Assembly: GCF_905147045.1 (NCBI RefSeq)
Contig: NC_065918.1
Span: forward strand, 14,012,001-14,076,000
DNA: 64,000 nt
DNA from: Nymphalis io
Taxonomy: Eukaryota > Arthropoda > Insecta > Lepidoptera > Nymphalidae
Reading direction: 5' to 3'
The notes beneath the pieces are model-generated. The model saw nothing but the letters and a program-made list of their open reading frames with translations, had not been told where the DNA came from and ran no database searches. The position numbers and the translations under genes are program-made. Shown piece by piece: positions 1 through 13,000 of this stretch (the stretch's first letter is position 1; the number at the start of each line of letters is the position of its first letter).

Positions 1-166
1 ATTCGAAAACGAATGGATTTAATACTGGATCATTCATAACCCGCGCAGAATGCTACATGCCGACCTGGTCACGTAGCAAACGCTTGTATGCAATCCACGT
101 ACTAGCACGTTTGTGTTGAGCTTGTTGTATAAAATGCACGTGATTTATAGGTGTTGTATAACTTAC
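1..166 (-). other. intron sequence downstream of the coiled-coil exon
   Basis: Begins with the gtaagt donor (166-161). No further exon or repeat is recognised. Confidence 0.6.
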
Positions 167-403
167 TTGGGCCTCGCAACGCGCTGCTTGCTCAGCGGCA
201 AGCTGATCACGCAACAGTAGCAGTTGCGCGACCGCTGCCTGTGTCTGTTGTGCTTGCTGCTCAAGCCGCTCGCGCAGCAGTTGCAATTGATGTTGCGCGC
301 TGAGCGGTGTTGCCACATCTCCCTCCAGCAGACTTGCCATATCTACTTTGGTCACACATTCCGGCAAATCTGGAAGATTGATGCTCGGAACAGGATTTGT
401 GTG
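167..403 (-). CDS. Nos1ap: NOS1AP exon: coiled coil
   Basis: A 79-codon exon, phase 0 at both ends, with acceptor ttgtttcag and donor CAA/gtaagt. The first 37 residues ([17 protein letters not shown]...) are a linker. The rest, [14 protein letters not shown] through [17 protein letters not shown] to [10 protein letters not shown], is a Leu/Gln heptad-rich coiled coil closely resembling the C-terminal half of vertebrate NOS1AP, where a similar QTQ-AVAQ...[14 protein letters not shown] stretch occurs. The exon breaks in the middle of the coiled coil, so the remainder and the C-terminus lie before base 1. The open frame continuing to position 53 is intron read-through. Confidence 0.95.
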
Positions 404-1014
404 CTGAAACAAAATACTATTATTGGTTTTTTTTTTATTTTAAATACGTAGGCAGACTAGAAAATAGGCCATCTTGTGATAAGTGGTTAGCACCGCCCAT
501 AGACAGAGGGTGGTAAAATATTAATTTCCCCTTCGTCTTGAATGTGTCACTAACCCTGGGAACTAAGAAGTTACGTCCCTTGTCCTTGTAATTACACAGG
601 CTACACTTGAAATCATACATATTTCTATATATTGCTATTTGACGGTAAAGTATGATAAGTGCGTGGTACCATTCCAGACAGGCTAAATTATATAATTTAA
701 AACAAAACTGAATGGAGACGGAGATTATTATAGACATTACTGGTGGTAGGGCTTTGTGCAAGCTCGTCTGGGTAGGTACCACCCACTCATCAGATATTCT
801 ACCGCAAAACAGCAATACTTGATATTGTTGTGTTCCGGTTTGAAGGGTGAGTGAGCCAGTGTAATTACAGGCACAAGGGACATAAAATCTTAGTTCCCAA
901 GGTTGGTGGCGCATTGGATATGTAAGCGATGGTTGACATTTCTTACAATGCTAATGTCTAAGAGCGTTGGTGACCACTTACCATCAGGTGGCCCATATGC
1001 TCGTCCGCCTTCCT

Positions 1015-1064
<50 letters not shown>

Positions 1065-4000
1065 TGTTTTTTGTTACAGTCGCACGTTACAGGGGAGGTT
1101 TGAACAACCTGTCTCAAGGTGGCTTACTTATACTATTTGATTATTAAGGTTTTTCTGCCCGAAATCATTATAATATTTTACGAAAAAACAAAGCGGAACA
1201 TCATGCAGAAAGATAAACTACAGTCTAAGTCAAAAACGGCCTAACTTATAAACGTTGCTTCACAGCTGTTTAGTTAAACACTGGTTGCGCTCTTTCTGTT
1301 ATTATTGATTTGACATTCGAAAGAAAAAGACAGCATTGTTTAACTAACTCGCAAGCAAGGTTAATAATAAGACCGTTATATTTTAATTGCTGCTGGCAGG
1401 ATTACGCTTATGAATGTAATGTTACATATATAATGTCTCTTACAACACATTAACACATTATAAGTAGGTACACCTTTAGTTAAAAGAAACTTAATGATAT
1501 TATTGTTACATTAATAAAATTGAAGTCGCATGCGGCTTACAACAAAAAGAAAATAAATAACATAATCATAATATATACATATACCAACACAGGTTATTTT
1601 CAGAATCGCAGTAATTTTATGATTTTATTAATTCCTAAATATAAATAATATATAGTAATAAAAATTTTCGCCATTTGCAATATATAAAACGCATACTGAA
1701 AATTAATAGTTATAATAGAGAAAGAATAATTTATCATTTACAGTTTTGACTGGCAAAGACAAGTTTAAAATGCCATACTGTATTGTGAAAATGTTTAACA
1801 AATACTCAAATAATGATAAAAGACGATTATAATGTCTAAATGTCTATTTACAGTATCATAATTAGTAAGATATTTTACAATGATACAAATGTATTATTTC
1901 GCTTTGGGGCGCTATTTGTTTTATTTCATAGTAAAAAAATACTTAAACGTAGTGCAACCGTCACTTGAAGCTGCGTAAGTTGATAAATTGCTAAGTAAAG
2001 CTTAAGCATAGTGATGAATTAAGACAAAAAATTAAGTATTTTCAAAAAATGTTTGTTTGTTGTCATATCGTACATGCCACCAACAAGAGTTAATTCAGGA
2101 AACTCTTCGTTAATTTAGTATCAGACTTGATGTCCTTTTGTGTGTGGCTTGGTAATTGCGAAGTCTTTTTTATATAAATAACTCAATTAGAACGCGGTTT
2201 CTAAACAGCTTTCATTTGTTTTTTTTTTCTTCTTTTCCTAGCTTGTATCTACGCTATAAAAAGATTACTCATATGAAACTAATCGGTTTCAAATTTTGAA
2301 GTGTTTAAAATGATGAGTAGATAGTACGTAATACCACAGTAGACATCTAGAACATGATGATTAAATGAATTTATTTATAGAGTACAAAATATAAATAATA
2401 TAAAAACATAATACTAATTATAATTTAATTCTTTAGATAAATTTAGATAAATTTAGATAAATTTAATCAAATATGTAATAATTCTAGATTAAACCGATTT
2501 TGTATTGCTAATTGCAATATTATTTGAAAGAATTGCATTAAACGCATTTGACGTAATTCTTATTTTCCTGACATATAACCTTATGATCAAGCTCTAAAGT
2601 ATATTGTTGATGTGTTGCCAGATCTGATTAGGGATCTCCCACGTGTTTATGAATGAGACATTGTCAATGATTACTTCTTTAAAGCACTTTCGGATAAAGT
2701 GGCCGTGGATAATATAGATAGAAGCTGAAGAGCGTTTGTTTTCTTTTACAGGTTGAGGGACGGACAATAGGCCAACTGGTGGTAAGTGCTCACCACCGCC
2801 CATATACATTGGAAAGAAATATTAACCATTCGTTACATCGCCAATAGGCCTTGGGACCTGGCTCACCCACCCTTCAGATCGGAACGCAACAATACTAAGT
2901 ATTGCTGTTTAGTGGTAGAATATCTTATATGTGGGTGGTTTCTACCTAGACGAGCTTGCTCAACACCCTACCACCTAGTCTCTTCTGTATATAATGGCTA
3001 CTACAAAAAACGAAATACATTTTACTGCTCGAAATACGTTTAGCTGCTCAGCTAGTTAAATCTCTTAGGTTATTAATAATGCAAAAAAAAACCTTTTATC
3101 TTTTTTCTTATTGTTACTTTAAAAATAATGCAATGTTTTTTTTAAACCAAAGTTGTTATTTCATTACAAATATAAATTAAAATAAAATCTGAACTGATCT
3201 TTATCACACTGAAACGACGTTTAGGGGTAGATTTAAAATCTTAATAAATAATTATGAATTAATTATCATTTTTAAATAGAATATTATAGAATTTGAGCGT
3301 TACTTCAATATTACTTTATTTAAAAAATATTGTCTTTATATGCAAAATTTATTTGGGGCTTTTTGTGTTTATAAATATCAATTATTTTAAATATTACAGC
3401 GTATGCATTTATTAATATGTCACTGTTTCATTTTATTATATAACTTTATTATCATTATATATAAAACAAAGATATTTCACGACTTAACAGTCATATCCTT
3501 CAATGCCATTCAGTAAGAATTAACTTCGCACTTCACTTTTGTAATGTCGAAAATCGACTAACCTTAATACGCTATTTTGATCCGTGTATCGTTTAATGTT
3601 ATAATTATTCAAGTCAATGTCGCATATTCGTTTTTCACATTTATGCGGTTAGTTTCGTTACAACGGAAATAACGTTGGAGATATAGTTGGCGGCGCATTG
3701 ACAGTTTGAAAAGGGGATATATTTTGCCAATATCACAGATATTGCAGAAAGTGACTTGCCATTAAGTGAGTAACTCGCTAGGTTATAAAATAATCTATAT
3801 AAAGGAGTAACAGTCCGGTTCCGTTCCGTTTCATTTATATTAAAATGATTATGTACAATATACTGTATTCCTCAAATAAATGACTAAGGTTCGTAGGACA
3901 TTGACTAGTTACAAGATAGTTTTCAAGAACCTCTTATTTGTTACCACTATGGTCTGCCAGGGATGAACAGTTTGTAGATATTCCCCCCTCAACGAGAACG

Positions 4001-7000
4001 AAGACAGAAGCTAATATAATTCTTATTTGGTGACGATGATCTACGTTCGTAAATAGTTATTATTAATTTATATTAAAGCGGTTAAGATGAATTAAACACA
4101 GAAACTGTTTAAGAAGAACAATTATATGAATATTTAATTTTGAAATTAGAATACAATATAATTTGGAAAAGAATGTTCGTACTAATTTCACTTCTATCAA
4201 CGTTACAATCATTTTAATATCATCGTATTCACTATTCGTTACAACCATACATACGTCACTAATGCGTCAAAGAGCAAGAGATCGTAGAAGTATTATTACC
4301 AGGTCGATGATATTATTATAGTTTTGATTTATCGTCACGTTTCTCGGATTCGATGTGGGTGTGAGGAGAGATCATTACGAGTATTCTATTTCTACAACCG
4401 ATATTGTCTCTATTTTTATTCTATGCTATCTTTCACCCGTAGTTTTACTCGCATATAATATACTATTTAACTGCAACGTTTAATTGTGTAACATTTATAT
4501 AATTATACAGTATATCGTACTTTAGGGATTGAATTAAAGTATAAAAGATTTTTTTGTTTAGAAGAAATTACTGAACACATTTAACAATAGAACCTTTTTG
4601 ATTGCTTGCCATTAATTTCGCCCAACGTTTTCACGCTTTTAGGATTTGAATAATAAAATTAATTTAACCAATGTAGAATAAAAGCTAATGGTTTCATTAA
4701 GAGCTTTAACGATTATTAAAAATATGTATCATTTATTATCATTTATATGATTTAACAAGCGAATTTGAAATGCGAATTAAAAATCATAAATTATATTTTT
4801 TATTCGGCACGTATAGCTTGACTCACTCAGATTTATTTAGTACCTACTTTGCAACAATATTTAATGTAACTCCTATTCAAAAACTTTTTTATTACACCTA
4901 TTTAAAATAAACAAGTCCGTAGTCCCGTCTGATTACTTCGGCCTTCATCACTGGCATGTCCAAATTTAATGGACGTTTATATGAGTTCCAACCACGGTTT
5001 TCAAATCTAATTAATTACTATTATAAATAAAAAAGTGGTCTACATTCAAACCTAGAACGAAGCTTACTTTTATTATGCGTTGGGTTGTATTAGATTTACT
5101 TTTTTGCACGATACGTTCAAAAGTAGTCAGGTCTGACAATATTTTCTATTTTTTTTATATTGTTATGTAAATATGCAATAGTATTTAATTAAAAATTGAA
5201 TATAGGTAACATTTATTTAATGTATTATGTTTGTTAATTGTTTATTTGTTCGAAATTTAAAATGCTTTCGTTCGCAAAATTTAAATTTCATCGTAAAATT
5301 AAAAAAAGAAGCTTAGCGTTCCCATTAATGTAAACGGAATGGCGGTATCGTAAATCATTCGTATTGATATTAGGTGTGGATACCATGAATGTTTGTACTC
5401 GATTTATTGTTTGTTGATTTTGAGATCACAAACGAGTTTTTTTTTTTAATTATTTAATTATAATTTTTACATTACATTTTATACGGCGTAGTTTCTGAAA
5501 ATGTCACAACTCATTCAAATTTCATGTATGATTAATACATTTTTTTAAACGTCATTGTGATTACTATTAATATTTAAATTAATTAATTTATTATTTTATA
5601 TTTAAAAACTTGTTTTTATTAGAACATTTTAAATATTTGTTTAAGTTAAAACGAATCAACTCTCGATTATCTACGACATGATTTAAAATAAAAAACAATA
5701 ATTTCATTTAAATTGAAATATTGAGTGAAACATATTTTCTAGAGTATCAGTGTTTCCGCAATCTCAATGATTTTGTATATTTTGAAGCACTCATCAATAA
5801 ATTACACGTAATATGCTATAAATATCTTTATTCCGAGAATCTTTCAAATATATCATTTAATACAGACTACTCAGCGCAATACATAACACTTATTCGATTA
5901 CTTGATTTCGTCTAATAAAAAAAAAGATAAATAAATCTCTTATTTGGATAAGTTCGCCTTTTAACTCTGTTATTGTTTTTATATAGTTAAGTTCAGTTAT
6001 ATGCTTGTATGTGTGCAAATAGACAACATCAACGAGTAATTTTATAATATACCTACATACCTCATGGTAAATGGTCACAACAACCCATAGACGTTGGCGC
6101 TGAATTTTTTTTAACTATTCCTTACATCGCCAATGCTCCATTGGGAACTATGATTTTGTGTGTTTGTGCCTGTAGTTTCACTGGCTCAGTCACACTTGAA
6201 ACCGGAACACAACAATACTTTGTTTTGCTGATTGACGGTAGATTATGTGATGAGTGGGTACCAAGGTAAATGAGTAGGTACCAGGATGGGCCTGTACAAA
6301 GCTCCACCAACGAGAAAAAGAAAAAACCAAGCAAGTCTTACTTGAAAAAAATATATTATCAGTCATGACTCACGCTTCACAACTCACCACCACAAAAGGC
6401 ACTTCGATCATATTATAATAGAGTTCATCTAGCACATATCCAAACCAATTAAGAAAAATTTCAATTTAATTAGATTTAACTTGTGTTAACGAATATAATA
6501 CGGACAAAATAATAATTCTTTTTATTTGTAATAATTATTCTGTGATTTTTAAACAAAATTTGTAGCATCCAATTATGAAAGCCGCGTTTTAAATACAATT
6601 TATTCTTTAAAGCAAACTTGAAAGTTTGCGTTTAAAATTCCCATAATGGGTATTCCCTAAAGTGGCGGCAGAAAAAATTAAAATTATTCGACGACTACTT
6701 TATTATTATATTTTTTACGTATGGTTACTTCATTGCACAGCACTATATACATTTTTATTAATATATAAAAACTCTATATCAACTCTACATAAAAAGTTTT
6801 AGTAAACACAAACTTTGAAGTTTTACATTAGTCTTAGTTAGGTACAGTTACAGTTAAGCTTTGTCACTTTCAAACATATATGAAAACAAGAATGTAAGAA
6901 AAGCATGAAGCTCTATAAGAAAAAGCAACAGCGTTGTATTACCTGTAACACACGTCTCCCTTCCTTCCTCGGTGGTGGCGGCAGAAGGTCCAGGTGCTTT

Positions 7001-10000
7001 GGTCTGTTCTGAGTTGTTTTCGGTTCCTCTTTAGACGTGGATGCCGCACATGACTCCGAGGCACCACATTCTGAGACCGGCTCTGATAATCAGATAGCGC
7101 TCACATCGAATAAATTATGCATACATTTAGAAAAACACATTATTCAAATAATTGCAGTGATAAATGCTATCATTTCTAGGTTATATTATTGAAACTTAAA
7201 TTGTATATCTTATTTGATTTCGGCCATAGTGGTAATACTGATATAGGTGATATAGTGCGAGAGTATATATACCCTATTACAATTGATGAAGGAGCAAAGA
7301 TAAACCAACCTTAGATTAACATATTCCATGCGATTTTCTAATAGCTCTTCTGTATTATACACAACAAACAGTTCTTGATTAATTTACTTTTATTTATAAT
7401 ACAACACCACACCACTTAATTAGTTATAGCCACTTCTATTTAACTTCCCAAGTTCCAATTTCAACTTCGCGAACATTAAAAACGAATGAGTTTCATAGAT
7501 TATTCAATATCTCGACCAACGATATCGCGTCAATTCGATGTCGAAGGAGGTTTTTTGTCTTTATTCCTCTTGTGGTTGAAATAGGCTATAGTATCAAACA
7601 CAGGTGCACTGCGCTGTCTATTCCCTGTCTTTCTCTAATGGTCAGATGGGACAAATAACCGATAGGACCAGAGTGATAAGGCGTAGAGCCAAGGTTTACG
7701 TGTATTCTAAGGCACGTGTATAACATTGTCAGTTGTCATGTCACCAGTTGGTTAATTTTTTTGGTGGTTGATTGCTGAGAAATTCTTGACAGAAAAACCA
7801 AAGAGTTTTCCCAGTACGACCTTAAATCCAAAAGCCGGATTTCATGATTTGCTACTATAACTAAGCAGTAAGTCGTAATTACTTAGTGTAAAGACGATAA
7901 AGTTTAAGATATATTAGTAATATGCAGTTAAAGTTATTCATTTTATATAAAAAGATAACTGATTGACATAAATATTCAAACCGAGATGGCCCAGTGCTTA
8001 GAACGCGTGAATCTTAACCGGTGGTCGTTGGTTCAAACCCGTACCACTGATACAACTGAATTTTCATGTGCTTAAATTGCGTTTATAATTCATCTCGTGG
8101 TTGACGGTGAAGAAAGACAACGTGATGAAACCTGCATGTATCTAATTTCACTGAAATTCTGTCTTATGTGTATTCCACCAACCCGCATTGGAGCAGCGTG
8201 GTGGAATAAGTTCCACAAAGGAGAGGTCTTAGCCCAGTAGTGGACGCTTCACAAGCCTATACTATAAATAAAAATATTGAAGTGCTTGAATAATTATGAA
8301 AACATCATAAAAATGCTCCTAAAATAGTTTACATTGAACTTGAAAGCAGATTTAACGATCTTGCTCTTTGAAAATCAAGTGCTTACGAACATACGGACAA
8401 TTACAATGACATACCTCTCTATAGCCGTGATAAAATTAGTATCAATTACAATGACCACGATTTTCCGTAGTTGTACTTATAGTGATAATATGTTCCTAAC
8501 TTCTTCGTTCACTTGAAGGTCACGACTGATATGAAAAACTTTATTCGTTTTTAAAGTATACTCCGATTAATTTTATTCGGCATTACTTCCAGTTGTAGCT
8601 ATTCGAATAATTATGTTCCGTATACATTTTAATTGTAGATTTCACACCGGAATTCGTATCGAGATATTTGCCAATTAGATTTTTTAATGGCATAAGCATT
8701 TGGAAGTGACCTATAAACGTGGACGTGAAACAAATATTTAAATTGCGCTAATTGTAAACATTATCTTTTATTTTATTTCTCTTCGAATTAAATTATACTG
8801 TAACTGAAATAATATCTAAAGGTGTACTAAAATAATATAACGAATATGTATAAATTTAGTAAATTCACATCAATCAAATGGCACAACAGGACAACGATTT
8901 TCGCTCATCTTGAGGAGGTTTCTGGAGCATACATCGGAAAAGACTCTCAGATTACTCAGACCAATAAAATAATCACAGGAAAACACAGAGGTTTTTGCCC
9001 GGATATGCGATATTCAGTAAAGATTAGATATGTGAATTTTGGTAAAGGTTGTATCAGTATAGTATTGTATACTGGCTCACTTATCATTCAAACGGGAACA
9101 TAAATCAACACCTGACACTATTCAGCGATATAATAATGGATAATCTTTCCTAAACTGCATTCTCCTTTCCAAAGGACAGAATTGCAGAAACACATTTAAT
9201 ATAAAGTTGCACTTCGGAATTCCTTTGACACACTAAGAACGAATTGGCATTTCTTACGTGACCAATTTGATGTCGAGTCAATAATACGAATAATGTTACA
9301 ACATTGTTTGTTATTTTCCTTTTGAAAAATGATGAAAACTCCTCACGTTACTGAAATAATTTTAGATAGCGTCTTTCATTTAGGGAGTAAAAGACGCTGC
9401 GTATACTTAATTCTTTAAAATTAAATATATAAACACTAGATTGTACATTCTATTTATTGATATTGAATTTGGTACTGTTTGTTTTGTTTTCTTAATTTAA
9501 AATACACTCTATTATATAAGTCAATTTACGATATAAGGTTAATTTAACAATAAAAATTTACTTTCGTATTTATAATTATTGAGGATGCTTTGTTGACACA
9601 GTTATTTTAGTTTAATGTTTTTAGATTTACATAAGCATTTAATATGTAAATATGTACCTATAAGAAACTGTATATACTCACGTGAATTATCAAATAAGAA
9701 TACAAAAACCTCTTTGAATAATAGCTCTTGGGCAAAGGACTGATGGACACTCGGATAGCAAATTTTCCTCCGACATATCAAGGTTTCCTCGTGATGTTTT
9801 CCATCCATGATCACAATATGAATTATAAACAGAAATTATACACATTATTGTGTTCTAACTAGACACTGAATCATCCGGATCAAAATATATATACTTGTGT
9901 AAAACAGTATGCTTTAAACTTACGACGAAATAGAATTCTTGCACTTGAAGTATGCATCAACTTTGTAGAGTCGGAAACTCGGTGTCATTGGTATTATATA

Positions 10001-13000
10001 CTAGATTGGTTACTATCAAAATAATATATATAATATTTTTATTTACGTGTTCTAATTATACGTACTGCTTTATTAAATACATCATCGAGCTCCAGCAATA
10101 CAAATAGGATAATAGAAGAATAATTCTTTACTTAATTTTTTCAATAATGAACACAGCTTATTTGTCTGGAGACTTATTCCAAAGAGACAATAGATACCAA
10201 TGCAATATATTTTGTATTTATAGTGTGTGTTAGTTAAATGTAAATTTATTTAACTGCGTTGCGCACCTAAATATTCCGGCTCGTGAAGATAGATGAGATT
10301 ACATTGCTTGGATCAAAAGTAGTTCCTTTAAATACTGGTGTATTATGTACAAAGGAGTGTTAAATAATATATTTATTATAGATTTAATGTTGAAACGAAT
10401 AAAATAAGTGGGCTTCAGACACGTTGGTGGATATTATAATTATAATTTAATCAATTTTAAATAACTGAATTTGAGTCCATACTCGTTAGTAATGTTAGTG
10501 AATTATTGATTTGGAATATAGATTGTTAGACTAAATCGTGTACCGTGACGGCAAACGCCATGACGCTCTCGTATTCCGTCATGCCCTCTCTTCGCCGCTT
10601 TCTAACCCTTCAGTGTGTGTGGCGCGTATATTATAAAGTTGATATCAATTGCTATATATTCCTATAATAATAAGAAATATTTATAAAATGTACTTCATAT
10701 TTATTGGTTTTATTTAATGATAAACACTTTCACCATCAATTTCGATATTTCACGTCGTTGAAATGTTGTGCTTGTTTTAGTGTTGTAATCTTTATGTGGA
10801 GTAGAGGAAATAAATTAAATATTCATAAAATGTTTTCCGCAACGCTACGATGCGCATCGTAGCCCAAAGTAAGTCGTAGTTTATGTAAGCTATGTCGTTG
10901 ATAATATATGTCCTTTTTTCCTGCACTGCAGTAATTGTTGATGAATAAATTGTACGCGACATCAAAACATCTTTTTAATATATAAATATTCATGTAGAAT
11001 GTGCTGCACTAGCCGCCAGCTCGCAAGATGCCTCTTCACGCATCGTTTGAAGGAACCCAGGTTGTAAGTGGAGGGGAACAAGTGTGCTGGTAAAGATTTT
11101 CATTTTTTAGTTGTGCGACAAAGAAAAGAGTCGCCAGTTTTCTTCGTGTGCGATGGAATTGAAGTCACAGTTAAGAAGTGACATCGAGAGACAGCACACG
11201 TAGACTTGTGAAGGGAAGCGGAAGTAGGAATGAGAGAGAATATTTCCTATAACCTAACCTAACCTCTCGGAAACTATATATTTTTCGAATAAAACATCAA
11301 AGTATCACTGTATCAAGTTTCATTTCGTAAACCGATATGTCTGATTCATATTACATACAAATAAGATTATTTAATATCATATACACATAGAAGATATTTT
11401 GTGAAATAACAAAACTTTTTAAACAAAAATACATTTTGGAATATCATATTGACTGTGTGTATAATTTTTTTTTAATTTTTAAACGGCACTGCCCTTAAAA
11501 CTTTGGCCAGGGTGGCCCAGTGGATAAAAAAATGGATCTTAAGTTGTGATTATGGGTTCCAACCAGGGCTTAGTTTTTACATGCTTTTCTCATAATTGTT
11601 TTCACTCGGCTCTAATATAGTTAGTTATATTTTATTTGTGATAATTGCGTTTTATTTTCGTAAAAACCTATATATAAATAGATAATATTAAAAAACAAAA
11701 CGCATACTAAGTAAATTATATATAAATAGGTCATTTTATAAGATAAGATAAAATTAATATCATAATTCGCGGTTGACTAAACATTAAATGAAATCGTCAT
11801 TGTGCCATAATTTTGTACCAACGACAAGTATTAAAGGAATAAACTGCAAAATCCTTCCTTAAATGGATGCCTAGCAGCGGTAGATTTATGGAACTGTTTA
11901 CATTATGCATTTATTAGTAAGTGAATATGCCTATAAATAAACATATATTCGTTACCTGAATAATAACGAGTACCGTCACATAGGCTGTAACGTTATGACG
12001 TTCGTCACACCAGCTGTTACATACACGTCGGATGTAATAAAACGACACATAAAGCTAATTATAATACGCCCACGTGTGTAAAAGAATAGATCTTGGTTAA
12101 GATGCGGGTTTTGTGTAAACAGTGGCTCAGGTGTTGGAGATGCGATTTTTATTTTATTTATAGATGCTACCGCTTTGTGTTGGACGGAGAAATTGGGCGA
12201 TGGTTGATGACTGTTCATGAAACAATATGTGATCACTGTGTATCACTTTGATCGTCAAGTATTAACCACGAAGACTTCTATTGACTGGGGACTTCGAGAG
12301 ATGGTTTTGTCATACTTAAAAATCCGGTTACGCCCAGTAGTGTTAAAAAAGGTGGTATAATTTTGAATTAGTTTCATCTTCCGGTTTAAAAAACTGTATT
12401 AATATGTACCTAATGAACGAATAATAGTGTTTTTTATCCTCCTTTGAACTAAAATGTTTGTATTATAAACTATTTTGATAAAGGAGTCATTTAATTATTT
12501 ATTTAACACTTTATCACACGTTTTAGAAATTAAATAGATACGAAAAAATATCCAAAAAGAACCAAGTTTAAAAGGCATGGCTTGTTAAAATTACTTCATT
12601 TTTTTTAAAGATCGAGTATTCACATTATGTTACTTAGCATACAACTTCGTACTTAGGACTTTTCATTTTGTATATGTTCTAGTTAATGTTACACGTCCCG
12701 ACTTCGCAAGGGTATAATTAAGGTTTTATTGTGATATTTTTTTCAAGAGAATCGCGCTTAGCTTTTCTTTGGGCTACTGACTACTAATCACATCTAATTT
12801 TCAACTTATACGAATTGAATAATGTTCATAATAACGGCACACGTAATAAGACTACTGAACAGCTTGCTATTCAAAATTTGGAATATAAAAACAATTTTAA
12901 CCTAAAAAGTAATGAACAACGAACTTTATAATCATCACAAAATATATTTAAGCGTATCAAATATTATTATAATTGATAAATAAATATGGTACACGATATG

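Larger units (their letters stand above)
404..6942 (-). other. NOS1AP intron (6.5 kb)
   Basis: AT-rich, with repeat copies at 449-604, 741-1062, 1245-1358, 2755-2975, 3558-3640 and 6065-6309. In 1360-2750, 3641-6060 and 6310-6942 I see only AT-rich sequence and small ORFs without coding character. The acceptor for the 403-167 exon is preceded by a pyrimidine run. Confidence 0.7.

Noticed and set aside
435..914. 159-codon minus ORF ([12 protein letters not shown]...)
   Set aside because: It is the complement of a family A repeat plus a family A fragment. The same pseudo-peptide recurs at 45894-46253, 51439-51693 and 53581-53796, so it is repeat sequence and not a gene family.
7981..8060. tRNA-like A and B boxes at this and about a dozen other places
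   Set aside because: They are heads of SINE copies with a shared 200-bp body. No intact cloverleaf with an anticodon arm is evident.
11250..11265. aacctaacctaacct, resembling the insect telomere repeat TTAGG
   Set aside because: Only two to three units in an intron. Too short to suggest telomeric origin.
11976..12236. 86-codon minus ORF
   Set aside because: No domain, no splice context and ordinary intron composition apart from one patch. Treated as chance.
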